Below are positions 35,403-45,499 of a stretch of 64,000 bases of DNA, piece after piece; positions within the stretch are counted from its first letter, which is position 1; every line of letters begins with the position of its first letter. This stretch comes from Marinobacter segnicrescens. Its GTDB lineage: Bacteria > Pseudomonadota > Gammaproteobacteria > Pseudomonadales > Oleiphilaceae. The stretch lies in contig NZ_FOHZ01000004.1 of NCBI RefSeq assembly GCF_900111555.1, forward strand, positions 133,342 through 197,341. The letters run 5' to 3'. A model generated the notes under the pieces. It was not told where the DNA came from. It saw nothing but the letters and a program-made list of their open reading frames with translations, and ran no database searches. Both the position numbers and the translations under genes were made by a program.

Positions 35403-36626
35403 ATGGGGGATTTCTACCAGAATGGTATTGTCACCACACTGCATAATCTGACCCGCCGACCGGTGGAGGACCTGGAGCGGGAGCTGCTCACCTTCAGTAA
35501 AACCCGCCCTATGGGCCTGGTATTGCCTTCCCTCTATTCCGAACTGGAAGGCCCGGCCCTGGCCAATATCGTTGAAGAGCTCAAGGCGGTGCCCTACCTG
35601 GACCAGATTGTCATCGGGCTGGACCGTGCCGATGAAGGCCAGTATCGCCATGCCATGGAGTACTTCTCGGGCCTGCCCCAGAACGTCAAGGTACTCTGGA
35701 ACGACGGGCCCAGGCTGAAGGCCATCGATGAAAAACTTCGGGAGCAGGGCCTGGCGCCATCCGAGATGGGCAAGGGGCGCAATGTCTGGTTCTGCTTCGG
35801 ATATATGCTGGCCTCCGGCCAGGTCAAATCCATTGCCCTGCATGACTGCGATATTCTCACCTATTCCCGCGACCTGCTGGCCCGGCTGATCTATCCGGTG
35901 GCCAATCCGTCGTTCAACTATATGTTCTGCAAGGGTTACTACGCCCGGATATCCGACAGCAGCATGAATGGACGGGTCAGTCGCCTGCTGGTGACGCCGT
36001 TGCTGCGGGCCCTGAAGAAGGTGTGCGGGCAGCGGGACTTCCTGGATTACATGGACAGCTTCCGTTACCCCCTGGCCGGGGAGTTCTCCCTGCGAAGGGA
36101 CGTGATCACCGACCTGAGGATCCCCAGTGACTGGGGCCTGGAAATCGGAGTGCTGTCGGAGATGCGCCGCAACTACGCCACCAACCGGATCTGTCAGGTG
36201 GACATCGCGGATAACTATGACCACAAGCACCAGGACCTGTCACCGGATGACGCCAGTAAAGGCCTGTCCAAGATGAGCCTGGACATCTGCAAGGCCCTGT
36301 TCCGCAAACTGGCCACCAACGGCGAAGTGCTCTCCACCGAGGAGTTCCGCACGATCAAGGCCACCTACTACCGCATTGCCCTGGATTTTATCGAGACCTA
36401 CCAGAACGATGCCCTCATCAACGGCCTGACCATCGACCGACATCGGGAGGAGAAGGCTGTCGAGATGTTCGCCAGCAACGTGATGGATGCGGGCAACTAC
36501 TTCCTGGAAAACCCCATGGACGCGCCTTTCATTCCCAGCTGGAGCCGGGTGGCCAGCGCGTTACCGAACCTGATGGACGAACTGGTCGAAGCGGTGGAGC
36601 TGGATAACCGGGATTTCGCGCCATGA
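35403..36626 (+). CDS. Glucosyl-3-phosphoglycerate synthase-like GT81 glycosyltransferase
   Basis: 407 aa, GT-A fold. The metal/nucleotide-sugar motif is D148-C-D150 in [20 protein letters not shown] and [11 protein letters not shown] are blocks typical of GpgS. The family joins glucose from an NDP-glucose to 3-phosphoglycerate, the first committed step to glucosylglycerate. AGGAG precedes the ATG. It overlaps the GH13 phosphorylase by 4 bp, so making and breaking of the solute are co-expressed. Confidence 0.88.
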   Translation: MGDFYQNGIVTTLHNLTRRPVEDLERELLTFSKTRPMGLVLPSLYSELEGPALANIVEELKAVPYLDQIVIGLDRADEGQYRHAMEYFSGLPQNVKVLWNDGPRLKAIDEKLREQGLAPSEMGKGRNVWFCFGYMLASGQVKSIALHDCDILTYSRDLLARLIYPVANPSFNYMFCKGYYARISDSSMNGRVSRLLVTPLLRALKKVCGQRDFLDYMDSFRYPLAGEFSLRRDVITDLRIPSDWGLEIGVLSEMRRNYATNRICQVDIADNYDHKHQDLSPDDASKGLSKMSLDICKALFRKLATNGEVLSTEEFRTIKATYYRIALDFIETYQNDALINGLTIDRHREEKAVEMFASNVMDAGNYFLENPMDAPFIPSWSRVASALPNLMDELVEAVELDNRDFAP

Positions 36627-38350
36627 CCGATACCCTGACCAACAAGCTTGCGGGCATGCTGCAGCAGATTTACCCCGCGCTGGATGTGCAGTGGCTGGCG
36701 GATGGGCTTCTGGGTGCCATGGGCCTGGCAGAGGATACCCAGGGGCCGCCAGCGCACCAGAATAACTGGGACGAATCCGATGTTCTGCTGATCACCTACG
36801 GCGACAGTGTGCAGCGGCCAGGGGAGAAGCCTCTGCGGACACTGAAGCAGTTCCTCGACGACTGCCTGGCGGACACCATCAGCGGTGTCCATGTCCTGCC
36901 ATTCTTTCCGTACAGTTCGGACGATGGCTTCTCGGTGATGGACTACCGGGCGGTGAACGAATCCCTGGGGGACTGGGAGGATATCCGGGCCATTGCCAGT
37001 GATTACAAGCTCATGGCCGACCTGGTGATCAACCACATGTCTGCCCGCAGCCGCTGGTTCGAGAATTTCCGCCGCCGCGAGCATCCGGGCAAGGACTATT
37101 TCTTCGAAGCGGACCCGACCCGGGACCTGAGTGAGGTTGTTCGCCCCCGCACCTCACCCCTGCTGGTGCCGGTGCAGACCGAGGACGGTGAGCGCTACGT
37201 GTGGTGCACCTTCAGTGAGGACCAGGTGGACCTGAATTTCGCCAACCCCCAGGTACTGGTCGAGTTCGTCCAGATCATGCGGTTCTACCTGGAGCAGGGG
37301 GTGCGCATCTTCCGGCTGGATGCGGTGGCCTTTCTCTGGAAGGAGCCAGGCACGTCCTGCATTCACCTGCAGCAGACCCATGAGATCATCAAGGTGCTGC
37401 GACTGCTGGTGGAGCACCACACGCCGGAAGCCATCCTGATCACCGAAACCAACGTGCCCAACCGGGAGAACCTGACCTACTTCGGCAACGCCAACGAAGC
37501 CCATGTCATCTATAACTTCTCGCTGCCCCCGTTGCTGATCAACACCCTGGTCAGCGGCAACTGCCGCCACCTGAAAACCTGGCTGATGAGCATGCCCCCG
37601 GCGCAGATGGGCACCACCTACCTGAACTTTATCGCCTCCCATGATGGCATTGGGTTGCGACCTACCGATGGCCTGCTGACGGATGATGAGAAACAGGCAC
37701 TGATACACTGCCTGGAAACCTTCGGAGGTAAGGTGTCCTACCGGCGCCTGGCCGCCGGTGGTAACCAGCCCTACGAAATTAACATTGCCCTGTGGGATGC
37801 CCTGAAGGGCACCGAGGAGAGCGGGCCGGACCAGTGGCAGCTGCAACGGTTTCTCTGTGCCCATGCCATCATGCTGGCCCTGGAAGGACTCCCCGCGTTC
37901 TATATTCACAGCCTGCTGGGAACCGGCAACGACTACGCCCGGGTAGAGCACACCGGCCGCCTGCGTTCCATCAACCGCAGCCAGTGGGACCTGGAAACCC
38001 TGGAGCGGGAGCTGGACAACCCCATGAGCCGGCACAACCAGGTATTCCATCAGCTCAAACGACTGATCGCCATCCGCCGCAAACAGCCGGCTTTTCATCC
38101 CAACGCCACGCAGTTCACCCTTCACCTGGGGCTGAAAATCTTCGGCTTCTGGCGCCAGAGCATGCGGCGGGACCAGTCCATTTTCTGTATCCACAACATC
38201 ACCGACGAGGTGCAGCAGGTGGCGCTGGCGGATATCAACCTGATCGGTACTGACCACTGGCGGGACCTGATCAGCGGACTGGAAATTGATGACCTCTCCG
38301 GTAGCCTGACCCTGAAACCGTACCAGGCAGTGTGGCTGGCGAACCGCTGA
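36623..38350 (+). CDS. GH13_18 glycoside phosphorylase, probably glucosylglycerate phosphorylase
   Basis: 575 aa, cytosolic alpha-amylase-superfamily barrel. Nucleophile D233 ([10 protein letters not shown]), acid/base E275 (ITETNVPN) and the third acid D341 (ASHDGIG) are all present. The family (sucrose phosphorylase group) splits an alpha-glucoside with phosphate to alpha-glucose 1-phosphate. With a synthase, phosphatase and glycerate kinase as neighbours, the most likely substrate is glucosylglycerate, releasing glycerate. Sucrose or glucosylglycerol are alternatives. Confidence 0.85.
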   Translation: MTDTLTNKLAGMLQQIYPALDVQWLADGLLGAMGLAEDTQGPPAHQNNWDESDVLLITYGDSVQRPGEKPLRTLKQFLDDCLADTISGVHVLPFFPYSSDDGFSVMDYRAVNESLGDWEDIRAIASDYKLMADLVINHMSARSRWFENFRRREHPGKDYFFEADPTRDLSEVVRPRTSPLLVPVQTEDGERYVWCTFSEDQVDLNFANPQVLVEFVQIMRFYLEQGVRIFRLDAVAFLWKEPGTSCIHLQQTHEIIKVLRLLVEHHTPEAILITETNVPNRENLTYFGNANEAHVIYNFSLPPLLINTLVSGNCRHLKTWLMSMPPAQMGTTYLNFIASHDGIGLRPTDGLLTDDEKQALIHCLETFGGKVSYRRLAAGGNQPYEINIALWDALKGTEESGPDQWQLQRFLCAHAIMLALEGLPAFYIHSLLGTGNDYARVEHTGRLRSINRSQWDLETLERELDNPMSRHNQVFHQLKRLIAIRRKQPAFHPNATQFTLHLGLKIFGFWRQSMRRDQSIFCIHNITDEVQQVALADINLIGTDHWRDLISGLEIDDLSGSLTLKPYQAVWLANR

Positions 38351-38398
38351 GCCCCGAAAATGGGGCTAAAGAGTGGGCTAAAGAGTGGGGTAAGAGAG
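38350..38398. repeat. Short hairpin and 12-bp tandem repeat
   Basis: AGCCCC-GAAAAT-GGGGCT hairpin (38350-38367) overlaps the stop of the phosphorylase gene. It runs into two exact copies of GGGCTAAAGAGT (38363-38374, 38375-38386) and a decayed third. The hairpin has no T-tract. Confidence 0.6.
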
Positions 38399-38463
38399 CG
38401 GGGCGACAACCGGTCGCGGGATGAATACACTGGGGCGTTTATCCTGGCCACGGTGCAATCGCC

Positions 38464-39564
38464 ATGACAGATCCGAAACGCATCCTGTTGCTATCCGGCT
38501 ACGACGCCGGCAGCCACCGCCGCTGGCGGGACCAGTTACTGGCAGCTCTGCCGGACTACCACTGGCAGGTGCTGGCGCTGCCGCCCCGGTTCTTTCGCTG
38601 GCGGATACGGGGCAATCCCCTGAGCTGGCTGGGTGAACCGCTGTTGCAGGAGCCTTGGGACATGATCCTGGCGACCTCCATGGTGGACCTGGCCACCCTT
38701 AAGGGACTGAACCCCCAACTGGCTCGTACTCCATCCATCCTGTACATGCACGAAAACCAGTTTGCCTACCCGGATTCCGGTCGCCAGCACTCCAGTGTGG
38801 AGCCGGCGATGGTGAATCTGTACAGTGCGCTGGCCGCTGACCGGGTGCTGTTCAACAGTGCCTGGAACCGCAACAGCTTTCTGCACGGTGCCTTCCGGTT
38901 TATCGATCAGATGCCGGACCGGCTGCCGCCGGATATGACCGCGTCCATCGAAGAGAAGTCCCGGGTGGTACCGGTACCGATTGATGACCGCCTGTTCGTC
39001 ACACGAAGCACGGTTCCAAACTGGGAAGTGCCGCACCTGCTTTGGAACCACCGCTGGGAATACGACAAGGGTCCGGAGCGGCTATTATACCTGCTAAGGG
39101 AGCTGCGCCGGCGGGAGCAACCTTTCCGCCTGAGTGTCGTTGGGGAGCAGTTCCGGCAGCAGCCCGGAGCCTTCAGCCAGGTCCGGGAGGAGTTTGGCAC
39201 TCACCTGGATAACTGGGGTTTTCTGGAGCGGCGAGGGGACTACGACCAGTTGCTGGCGAGCGCCGATGTCGTAGTGAGCACCGCACTGCATGATTTCCAG
39301 GGCCTGGCCATGCTGGAAGCCATGGCCTCCGGTTGCCTGGCGCTGGCGCCCCGGCGCCTGGCCTATCCGGAGTATGTACCGCAATCCCAGTGCTATGAGG
39401 GCCACGAGGACGACCCCCACGCGGAGGCGCGGGCGGCGGCGGATACCCTGCAAACCCTGCTGGCTCAAAGGCCTGCACCGGTCAGACCCGAAGACTGGCG
39501 AACCTCACGCCTGTTGGTGGACTATCGCCGGCAAATCCAGGAGATTATTGGCCCTTCAGTCTGA
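38464..39564 (+). CDS. tRNA-queuosine mannosyltransferase-like glycosyltransferase (DUF3524)
   Basis: 366 aa, GT-B fold, GT4-like C-terminus (DVVVSTALHDFQGLAMLEAMASG). The N-terminus LLLSGYDAGSHRRWRDQLL and LYMHENQFAYPDS are the DUF3524 hallmarks, clearly similar from memory to human GTDC1 (QTMAN), which mannosylates queuosine in tRNA-Asp. A bacterial protein of this type probably also decorates queuosine, using a GDP-sugar. It follows the glucosylglycerate genes after 113 bp and overlaps the convergent cyclase by 9 bp. Acting instead on a compatible solute is possible but less likely. Confidence 0.75.
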   Translation: MTDPKRILLLSGYDAGSHRRWRDQLLAALPDYHWQVLALPPRFFRWRIRGNPLSWLGEPLLQEPWDMILATSMVDLATLKGLNPQLARTPSILYMHENQFAYPDSGRQHSSVEPAMVNLYSALAADRVLFNSAWNRNSFLHGAFRFIDQMPDRLPPDMTASIEEKSRVVPVPIDDRLFVTRSTVPNWEVPHLLWNHRWEYDKGPERLLYLLRELRRREQPFRLSVVGEQFRQQPGAFSQVREEFGTHLDNWGFLERRGDYDQLLASADVVVSTALHDFQGLAMLEAMASGCLALAPRRLAYPEYVPQSQCYEGHEDDPHAEARAAADTLQTLLAQRPAPVRPEDWRTSRLLVDYRRQIQEIIGPSV

Positions 39565-40515
39565 TCCGCTCACCACACTGCGGTTACGGCCTGCTTTCTT
39601 GGCCCGGTAAAGGGCTTCGTCGGCCTGCTGCAGCCACTGCATGTAGTTTTCCGCGCTATCTGTCAGCTTCACAAGCCCCATGCTTACCGTGCAGTGGATC
39701 GGTCCGTGGTCCGTCTCGACGGCCGTTTCAGCGATGGTTTCGCGGATACGCTCGCAGATCACCAGTGCCCCGTCGATGTCGGTCTCTGGCAGGATGATGG
39801 CGAATTCCTCTCCGCCGTACCGACCCGGGCGGTCCGCCTGTCGCAGGGCTTCGCGGGTGATAAGGGCGACCTCTCGAATCACCTCGTCGCCGATCAGGTG
39901 ACCGTGGGTGTCATTGATAGGCTTAAAGTGGTCGATGTCGAACATCACCAGCACCGTATTGTGGCCATAGCGGCGGTAGCGCTCGAACTCCGCATCCAGC
40001 AGGTTTTCCCAGGTGCCCCGGTTGAGCAGACCGGTCAGACGATCGGTGGAGCTTAGCCGCTCGAGCTGCTTGTTGGCGTGTTCCAGGGCGCGGCGGCCGC
40101 TGGCTATGTCGGTAACGTCATAGATCATCAGGCAAACCTGTTCCACCTGGCCGTCCGGTCCGGTCAGCGGGCTGATGGTCAGGTTCTGGAACATGTATTC
40201 CTCAGTGCCGGTCACCGGGCGGGTATTACGGAACCGGAACAGGTAGGGGCGCTGCTCCCAGGAGGTAAAGGTGCGGGTGTTCAGGGTAATCACCGACTGA
40301 ACCTTGCGGATTAGCCAGGCCCTGGGCAGCTCCGGAAACTGCTCGAACAGGGACTGTCCGAGCAGGCGGCTGGCGTTGACGCCGCTGTGGTTTTCCATAA
40401 AGCCGTTCCACATCTGTACCCGGTAGTCCAGGTCGATCACCACCAGGCCGACTTCGATGGACTCCAGCAAGGTAACCAGGCTGTGATAACCGGTGGCGTC
40501 CGTTGTTTCAGCCAT
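39556..40515 (-). CDS. PAS-GGDEF diguanylate cyclase
   Basis: 319 aa, cytosolic with no membrane helix. PAS domain (about 12-135), short helix linker (140-155), then GGDEF domain with FDIDHFKPIND and active-site G234-G-E-E-F238, so it should make cyclic di-GMP from GTP. GGGAG lies 5 nt before ATG 40515. It lies 20 bp downstream of the response regulator, forming a likely two-gene signalling operon. Confidence 0.92.
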   Translation of the reverse strand: MAETTDATGYHSLVTLLESIEVGLVVIDLDYRVQMWNGFMENHSGVNASRLLGQSLFEQFPELPRAWLIRKVQSVITLNTRTFTSWEQRPYLFRFRNTRPVTGTEEYMFQNLTISPLTGPDGQVEQVCLMIYDVTDIASGRRALEHANKQLERLSSTDRLTGLLNRGTWENLLDAEFERYRRYGHNTVLVMFDIDHFKPINDTHGHLIGDEVIREVALITREALRQADRPGRYGGEEFAIILPETDIDGALVICERIRETIAETAVETDHGPIHCTVSMGLVKLTDSAENYMQWLQQADEALYRAKKAGRNRSVVSGSD

Positions 40516-40535
40516 ACATGCTCCCGTGAGTCATT

Positions 40536-41558
40536 TCAGTCTTCGCCGGTCAGGAAGGGCAACCGGGTTTCCAGCTGGCGGATGGACTCCTCGGTCAGGA
40601 ACACCAGCAGGTCACATTCAATCTCGTAGCCTTCGAGGCGGTAAGGGATTTCCACGCACATCAGTTTTTCCTGGCGCTGGTTGTGGTACTCCACCAGGTG
40701 ATCCACACGCCGGTGGCGACCCAGCACCATGGGCTGGCCCAGGCCCAGGTGGATATCCATCTGCTCACCCACGCCCCGCAGGAACGCCCCGAACAGAATG
40801 CTGGACATGTCCATCAGTACTTCGATATCCAGGGCGTCAGACTCCACATCGCCATAGTCCAGCAGCCGCACCATGTCCTCGATGGTGGAATCCGAGAACA
40901 GCAGTAGTGCTTCACCGGCCAGGCCGGCACCGGTGAATCCCTGACATACGGCAGAGTAGGTTCCTTGCTGCTCGGTGGCCGCTGACAGCAGCATGCTAAG
41001 CTCGCTGCGATAAACGGTGGTGATCTTCGGCACAGGCAACTGCACGAACACCTTCAGCAGCCGGGCGAGCAGGTCCGCCGCCTGGCCCATGGCGACGTTG
41101 GAGACTTCCTGCAGAAAGTCAGAAAGTCCCACGCTGAACGGCGCAGTGGGGTCGTCCGGCAGGTTATGGGGCTGGGGCGCAGAGGCGTCCGGCTGGTAGA
41201 GACCGAACTGTTCGAGCAGGCGAGCCAGCAGGGCTCGCTCAACCGGCTTCCGGACGAAGTCGATGGCTCCAAGGTCCGTCACCCGTTTGCGGGCCTCCGG
41301 CTGGATATCGGCGGATACCACCAGGGTCATCACAGGCAGGTCTTCACGCCGAATGGTCTCAAGCACCTGGTAGCCGTCCATATCCGGCATGTTCAGGTCC
41401 AGCAGCAGGAGGTCGGCGTCACCCTGGCGGATGAAGTGCAGGGCCTCCTGGCCGTTTTCGGCATACCGGATCTCGGTTTTCCAGTCCCGGGGCAGGGCGC
41501 GGGCCATCTGCTTTCGGGCCATGGCCGAGTCGTCGCAGATGAGGATGCGGGTTTTCAT
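40536..41558 (-). CDS. Response regulator fused to CheC/CheX-like phosphatase domain
   Basis: 340 aa from ATG 41558. Receiver domain (1-118) with acidic pair D9/D10, phospho-acceptor D54 (LLDLNMPD) and K104 (FVRKP). The C-terminal part (about 142-325) has one CheC-type E151-x2-N154 motif in LQEVSNVAMGQAA. A second, VLMDMSSILFGAFL, has Ser where Asn is expected. CheC-type domains dephosphorylate receivers such as CheY. A long upstream frame to 41741 is not coding. Probably tunes motility or the adjoining cyclase. Confidence 0.85.
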   Translation of the reverse strand: MKTRILICDDSAMARKQMARALPRDWKTEIRYAENGQEALHFIRQGDADLLLLDLNMPDMDGYQVLETIRREDLPVMTLVVSADIQPEARKRVTDLGAIDFVRKPVERALLARLLEQFGLYQPDASAPQPHNLPDDPTAPFSVGLSDFLQEVSNVAMGQAADLLARLLKVFVQLPVPKITTVYRSELSMLLSAATEQQGTYSAVCQGFTGAGLAGEALLLFSDSTIEDMVRLLDYGDVESDALDIEVLMDMSSILFGAFLRGVGEQMDIHLGLGQPMVLGRHRRVDHLVEYHNQRQEKLMCVEIPYRLEGYEIECDLLVFLTEESIRQLETRLPFLTGED

Positions 41559-41798
41559 GGGATAACGCTCGCCCCGAAGACGGAATGGTGCCTTCCCTGC
41601 CTGACGATCAGGCGCCTCCAGCGCCCATGGGAGAGCGAGCATTATACTCGGATAAAAAATGTACATAACGGGTGAACCGTTAAAGCCTGCAAAACCTGGG
41701 CGTGACGCTTGGCTTTTTTTGCAAAAGCGGCGGTACGGCACAGTTCAGAGAAACTGGTACACTTCGCGCATCTGACGAAAACTACCGGGAGCCCAGGT

Positions 41799-43244
41799 GT
41801 GACCCCCACTTTCTACTGGCATGACTACGAAACCTTCGGCGCAGACCCCATCCACGACCGGCCCTCCCAGTTTGCCGGCGTGCGCACCGATGCGGACCTG
41901 AATATTATTGAAGATCCGCTGGTGATCTACTGCAAGCCGACAGACGATTACCTGCCGCACCCGATTGCCTGTCTGATCACCGGTATCACCCCTCAGAAAG
42001 CCCTCGAGAACGGCTTCCCGGAGGCGGAATTCATCGCGCAGATCAACGAGGCCTTCAGCCAGCCAGGCACCTGTGCGGTGGGCTATAATAGCCTGCGCTT
42101 TGACGATGAAGTTACCCGCCACACCCTTTACCGTAACCTGCGGGACCCCTACGCCCGGGAATGGCAGAACGGCAACTCCCGCTGGGACATTATCGACATG
42201 GTACGGCTGACCTATGCCCTACGCCCGGAAGGCATTGAGTGGCCCCGCAAGGAAGACGGCAGCCCCAGCTTTCGCCTGGAAGAGCTCACAGCCGCTAATG
42301 GCATCGCCCACGAGGCTGCCCACGATGCCATGTCGGATGTGGAAGCGACCATCGCGCTGGCGAAACTGATCAAGGAGAAGCAGCCAAAGCTGTTCGAGTT
42401 TGTCGTCAACAACAAGGACAAGCACTCTGCCCGGGCCATGCTGGACACGGCAACCATGAAGCCGGTGTTCCACATCTCCGCCAAGTACCCGGCTACCCGC
42501 GGATGCTGCGCCATGGTGGCGCCGGTGGCAGAGCACCCTACCAACAAGAACCAGGTGATCGTCTACGACCTGCGGGAAGACCCCACCGAGCTGATCAACG
42601 CCACGGCGGAACAGATCCGGGAACGGGTCTTCACCGCCCAGGCGGATATGGGCGAGGGCGTCACCCGCTTTCCGCTGAAAGGGGTACAAGTCAACAAGTG
42701 CCCGGTACTGGCGCCAGGCACCATGCTCAAAAGCCTGAGCCCGGAGCGCCTGGAGCAGCTGGAACTAGACGGCGAAACCCTGCGGCAGAATCTGGCCAAC
42801 CTGCGGGCCGCTGACGGCCTGTCTCAAAAGATTGCCGAAGCCTTCGGCCACCAGCCGGAAAGCGACCTGACCGACCCTGATGAGCAACTTTACAGCGGCG
42901 GCTTTCTCAGCAACACCGACCGGGAGAAGCTCAACTGGGTGATCAGCCAGCCCCCGGAGGCCCTGGGCGAACTGGATATTCGCTTTGAAGACCCACGCCT
43001 GCCGGAGTTGCTTTTCCGCTACCGCGCTCGCAATTACCCGGGCACCCTGATTGATGGTGAGCGGGAACGCTGGGAGGATTTCCGCCGCAAACGCCTGATG
43101 GAGCCGAAGAAGGGGTGGCTGTCGATGGAGGCCTACGGCCGTGAGCTGCAGCGATTGGCGGGCAATCCGGATATTACGCCGGAGCAGATGCACATCCTGG
43201 AAGAATTGCACCTTTGGGGTGAGTCGATTGTGCCGTATTTCTAG
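41799..43244 (+). CDS. sbcB: Exodeoxyribonuclease I
   Basis: 481 aa, 3'-5' single-strand exonuclease used in mismatch repair and recombination. DEDD motifs: WHDYETFG (residues 7-14), NSLRFDDEVTRH and HDAMSDVEATIALA. The C-terminal exoI-specific domain ends HLWGESIVPYF. GTG 41799 is the start, with GGGAG 5 nt upstream; an in-frame ATG at 41709 is too far out. Length agrees with E. coli SbcB (475 aa). Confidence 0.93.
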   Translation: MTPTFYWHDYETFGADPIHDRPSQFAGVRTDADLNIIEDPLVIYCKPTDDYLPHPIACLITGITPQKALENGFPEAEFIAQINEAFSQPGTCAVGYNSLRFDDEVTRHTLYRNLRDPYAREWQNGNSRWDIIDMVRLTYALRPEGIEWPRKEDGSPSFRLEELTAANGIAHEAAHDAMSDVEATIALAKLIKEKQPKLFEFVVNNKDKHSARAMLDTATMKPVFHISAKYPATRGCCAMVAPVAEHPTNKNQVIVYDLREDPTELINATAEQIRERVFTAQADMGEGVTRFPLKGVQVNKCPVLAPGTMLKSLSPERLEQLELDGETLRQNLANLRAADGLSQKIAEAFGHQPESDLTDPDEQLYSGGFLSNTDREKLNWVISQPPEALGELDIRFEDPRLPELLFRYRARNYPGTLIDGERERWEDFRRKRLMEPKKGWLSMEAYGRELQRLAGNPDITPEQMHILEELHLWGESIVPYF

Positions 43245-43259
43245 GGACCGGGTGGGGAT

Positions 43260-43281
43260 AGGGCCCGGAAACCGGGCTCTT
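43260..43281 (+). terminator. Hairpin after exonuclease I
   Basis: AGGGCCCGG-AAA-CCGGGCTCT stem (one G-T pair) 16 bp after the sbcB stop. No T-tract follows, so it may only protect the 3' end. Confidence 0.4.
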
Positions 43282-43308
43282 GAGAAGGTTTAGCTACGCA
43301 ATCCACGG

Positions 43309-43386
43309 CCCTTCGACAGGCTCAGGGCGAACGGGAGCCAAGGGGAGCTTTGGAGTGGATCCGTTCGCCCTGAGCCTGTCGAAGGG
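43309..43386. repeat. Perfect inverted pair of the 26-bp repeat
   Basis: Copies at 43309-43334 and 43361-43386 are exact inverted complements, 26 bp each with a 26-bp spacer. They can form a very stable hairpin between the convergent sbcB and the TPR-methyltransferase gene. Same unit as at 31820-31957. Confidence 0.9.
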
Positions 43387-43414
43387 TCAATAATTCCGTC
43401 GCACAAAAAACCGT

Positions 43415-45415
43415 TTACCGACGCCGCAGAAAATAAACCGACAGCGGCTGCCCCACCAGGCTCTGCACCTGGCTGCCCAGCGCCTCGGCGCGCACCTGCC
43501 GTGCCACCGGCGCCAGTGCCAGGCTGTGGCCGTCGCTGTCCCGGGCCTTCACCAGCTTCCAGTCCACCTCGTTGCTCACCAGGCCCATCAGGTCTTGCAG
43601 CTGGCGGATGTCCTGGGGGCGGAACCAGCGGTCGCGGCAACCGCCGAGGCCGTAGAAATCCTCCTCCTTCAACAGGTCCTGCCACTGGGGATCATTGGCA
43701 TTATTCAGCGCCATACGACGCAGGCGGCGCAGCGTCTCCCGGGTGGGTTGCAGGTTGTGGGCGGCAATCAGCTGACGAATCTGCTCGTCGCCTTTGGTCT
43801 GTTCCGCCACCGCTGTGTGCATATGCACCACTGCGCCACCGGTGGTGGCATCGCTGACCAGCGCAGCCAGAGACAGCTCCGACATGGCGGGAGAGGGCAG
43901 ACGGCCGACCTCCACCCAGTGAACCTGGTGCCCATCCGCCACAAATCGACGGGCCACGGACCAGGGCCAGAAGACGATATTGGTCAGGCCCATCTCGTCT
44001 GCGCGGCGGGCGGCCGTGGCGACATTGGCCAGGGACTCGTCCACGGCGATCACTTCCACGTCATCCAGGTAACGGGCCAGCTCCAGGGCCCGCTGGCCAG
44101 ACTGCGCGCCGCAGATCATCATGCGCAGTGTGCCGGGCAGTGCAGAGGCGTCCAGTCTCAGTTCCTGGGCCATAATGGTCTTCAGGCTGCTACCGGCGTG
44201 ATAAGCCAGGCGCTGCCAGCTGGGCCACGCTTGGGGTACGTCGGTACGGGCCAGGGTGAGTTCTTCGGCCTTCTCGTCGAAGTTCTGCTTGATGGCCTCG
44301 TCCATGGCGCGGTCGTAATAGCTGGCGGCCATCACCGGCTGCAGTGCGGCCGGCCAGTCCGTCAGTGACCATTGCCCGAGCTGGGTGGCAAAGTGCTGAT
44401 GGAACAGGGCTCCGTACATGGCGCTGATCATCACACTGCCGACCAGGGCTTCCACCGTCTCGTTCATGGCCAGTTGGGCGGCAATGCTGTCGTTGATGGT
44501 CTGAACCAGGTTCTCTTCGTCATCCACAGCCACCAAGGCGTAACCGGTGCGGTCCACGTAACGTGCGATGGCCAGGGTCAGGGGTTGCAGCTCGTCCCGC
44601 AGGGAGACGGTCTGGGCCACTTCCGCGATGATGGCCCGGCGCAGCAGCGTGACCAGCTCCTCAATGGCCGGGTCTGGCATGAGGGTTCTGTCCAGGGCCA
44701 GGATTAGCAGTTCGTCGTCGGCGGCAGCGTCCAGGAACACCTCGGCACTGGGGTTATCCAGATCGTATTGTTGCCGCAGAATGGCTGCACAAAAGCGACC
44801 GATTTCCTGGTGGGGCAGCTCGTCCCGTCGCAACAGGGCAATGGCGTCCAGCGCCAGCTCCGTGTCCGCCTTGTGTACCTCGATCTGCGCTGCACATTGC
44901 AGCATGCCGCTGTAGACGCTGGGCCAGTCCAGCCCAAGCTGAATCAGCTTGCGGTAATGCAGGTAGGCGACATCAAACTGACCCTGCTCCCGCCTGGCAT
45001 GGGCCACACCGCAAAAAGCGGCGGCGGATTGCCGGTCGAGCTCCAGGGCCTGCAGGAAGTAGTTCTCCGCCTTTACCGGCCGTTCAGCCTTCAGGGCCCA
45101 GTAGCCGAGGTTGCAGTATTGCTGGGGCTGCTCCGGCTGCAGTGCCAGGCTTTGTTCGAACAATTCGGCTGCCCGGTCCAGGTCACCTTCGTCCATCGCT
45201 ACCCGGCCGAGCAGGCCAACTGCGGCGGCATGGTCCGGCTCCAGCGCCAATGCCTGGTCCAGAAGCTGCCGGCAACCATGCCGGGCCTGCACCCGCTCCA
45301 GGTAACGGCGCTGGGCGTTATTGGACTCGCCGTAGGCCGCATTGGCCTTCAGCACCAGCCGCGCCACCTGGGCCTTTTGTGAATCAGACAGCTGGACGTT
45401 GTATTGTGCTTGCAT
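43415..45415 (-). CDS. TPR protein fused to class I SAM-dependent methyltransferase-like domain
   Basis: 666 aa, cytosolic. TPR-like helices from about 38 to 165 (DEGDLDRAAELFEQSLALQPEQ, YWALKAERPVKAENYFLQALELD). The middle region (about 225-410) is helical and unassigned. Rossmann-like domain from about 430: glycine motif MMICGAQSGQRALELA (433-446) and acidic pair D459-E460. ATG 45415 with GAGGTG upstream is preferred over 45427. It directly follows the flagellin gene and has its own sigma-54 box almost identical to that of the flagellin. This points to a filament-related job, perhaps flagellin methylation or a step in its export, but no enzyme activity is proven. Confidence 0.75.
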   Translation of the reverse strand: MQAQYNVQLSDSQKAQVARLVLKANAAYGESNNAQRRYLERVQARHGCRQLLDQALALEPDHAAAVGLLGRVAMDEGDLDRAAELFEQSLALQPEQPQQYCNLGYWALKAERPVKAENYFLQALELDRQSAAAFCGVAHARREQGQFDVAYLHYRKLIQLGLDWPSVYSGMLQCAAQIEVHKADTELALDAIALLRRDELPHQEIGRFCAAILRQQYDLDNPSAEVFLDAAADDELLILALDRTLMPDPAIEELVTLLRRAIIAEVAQTVSLRDELQPLTLAIARYVDRTGYALVAVDDEENLVQTINDSIAAQLAMNETVEALVGSVMISAMYGALFHQHFATQLGQWSLTDWPAALQPVMAASYYDRAMDEAIKQNFDEKAEELTLARTDVPQAWPSWQRLAYHAGSSLKTIMAQELRLDASALPGTLRMMICGAQSGQRALELARYLDDVEVIAVDESLANVATAARRADEMGLTNIVFWPWSVARRFVADGHQVHWVEVGRLPSPAMSELSLAALVSDATTGGAVVHMHTAVAEQTKGDEQIRQLIAAHNLQPTRETLRRLRRMALNNANDPQWQDLLKEEDFYGLGGCRDRWFRPQDIRQLQDLMGLVSNEVDWKLVKARDSDGHSLALAPVARQVRAEALGSQVQSLVGQPLSVYFLRRR

Positions 45416-45499
45416 GGAACACCTCATGGACCCGGCCGCGGCAAGGGCGGCAATAGTCTGCAGTTATTTGACGCTTATTGCGGTAGTTGAGGGAGATGT

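Noticed and set aside
38350..38398. Possible start of a CRISPR-like array
   Set aside because: Only two exact 12-bp tandem copies with no spacers; no cas genes in the window.
43415..45415. TPR-methyltransferase as FliB flagellin lysine methylase
   Set aside because: FliB is an unrelated cysteine-rich protein; only location and promoter suggest a filament role here.
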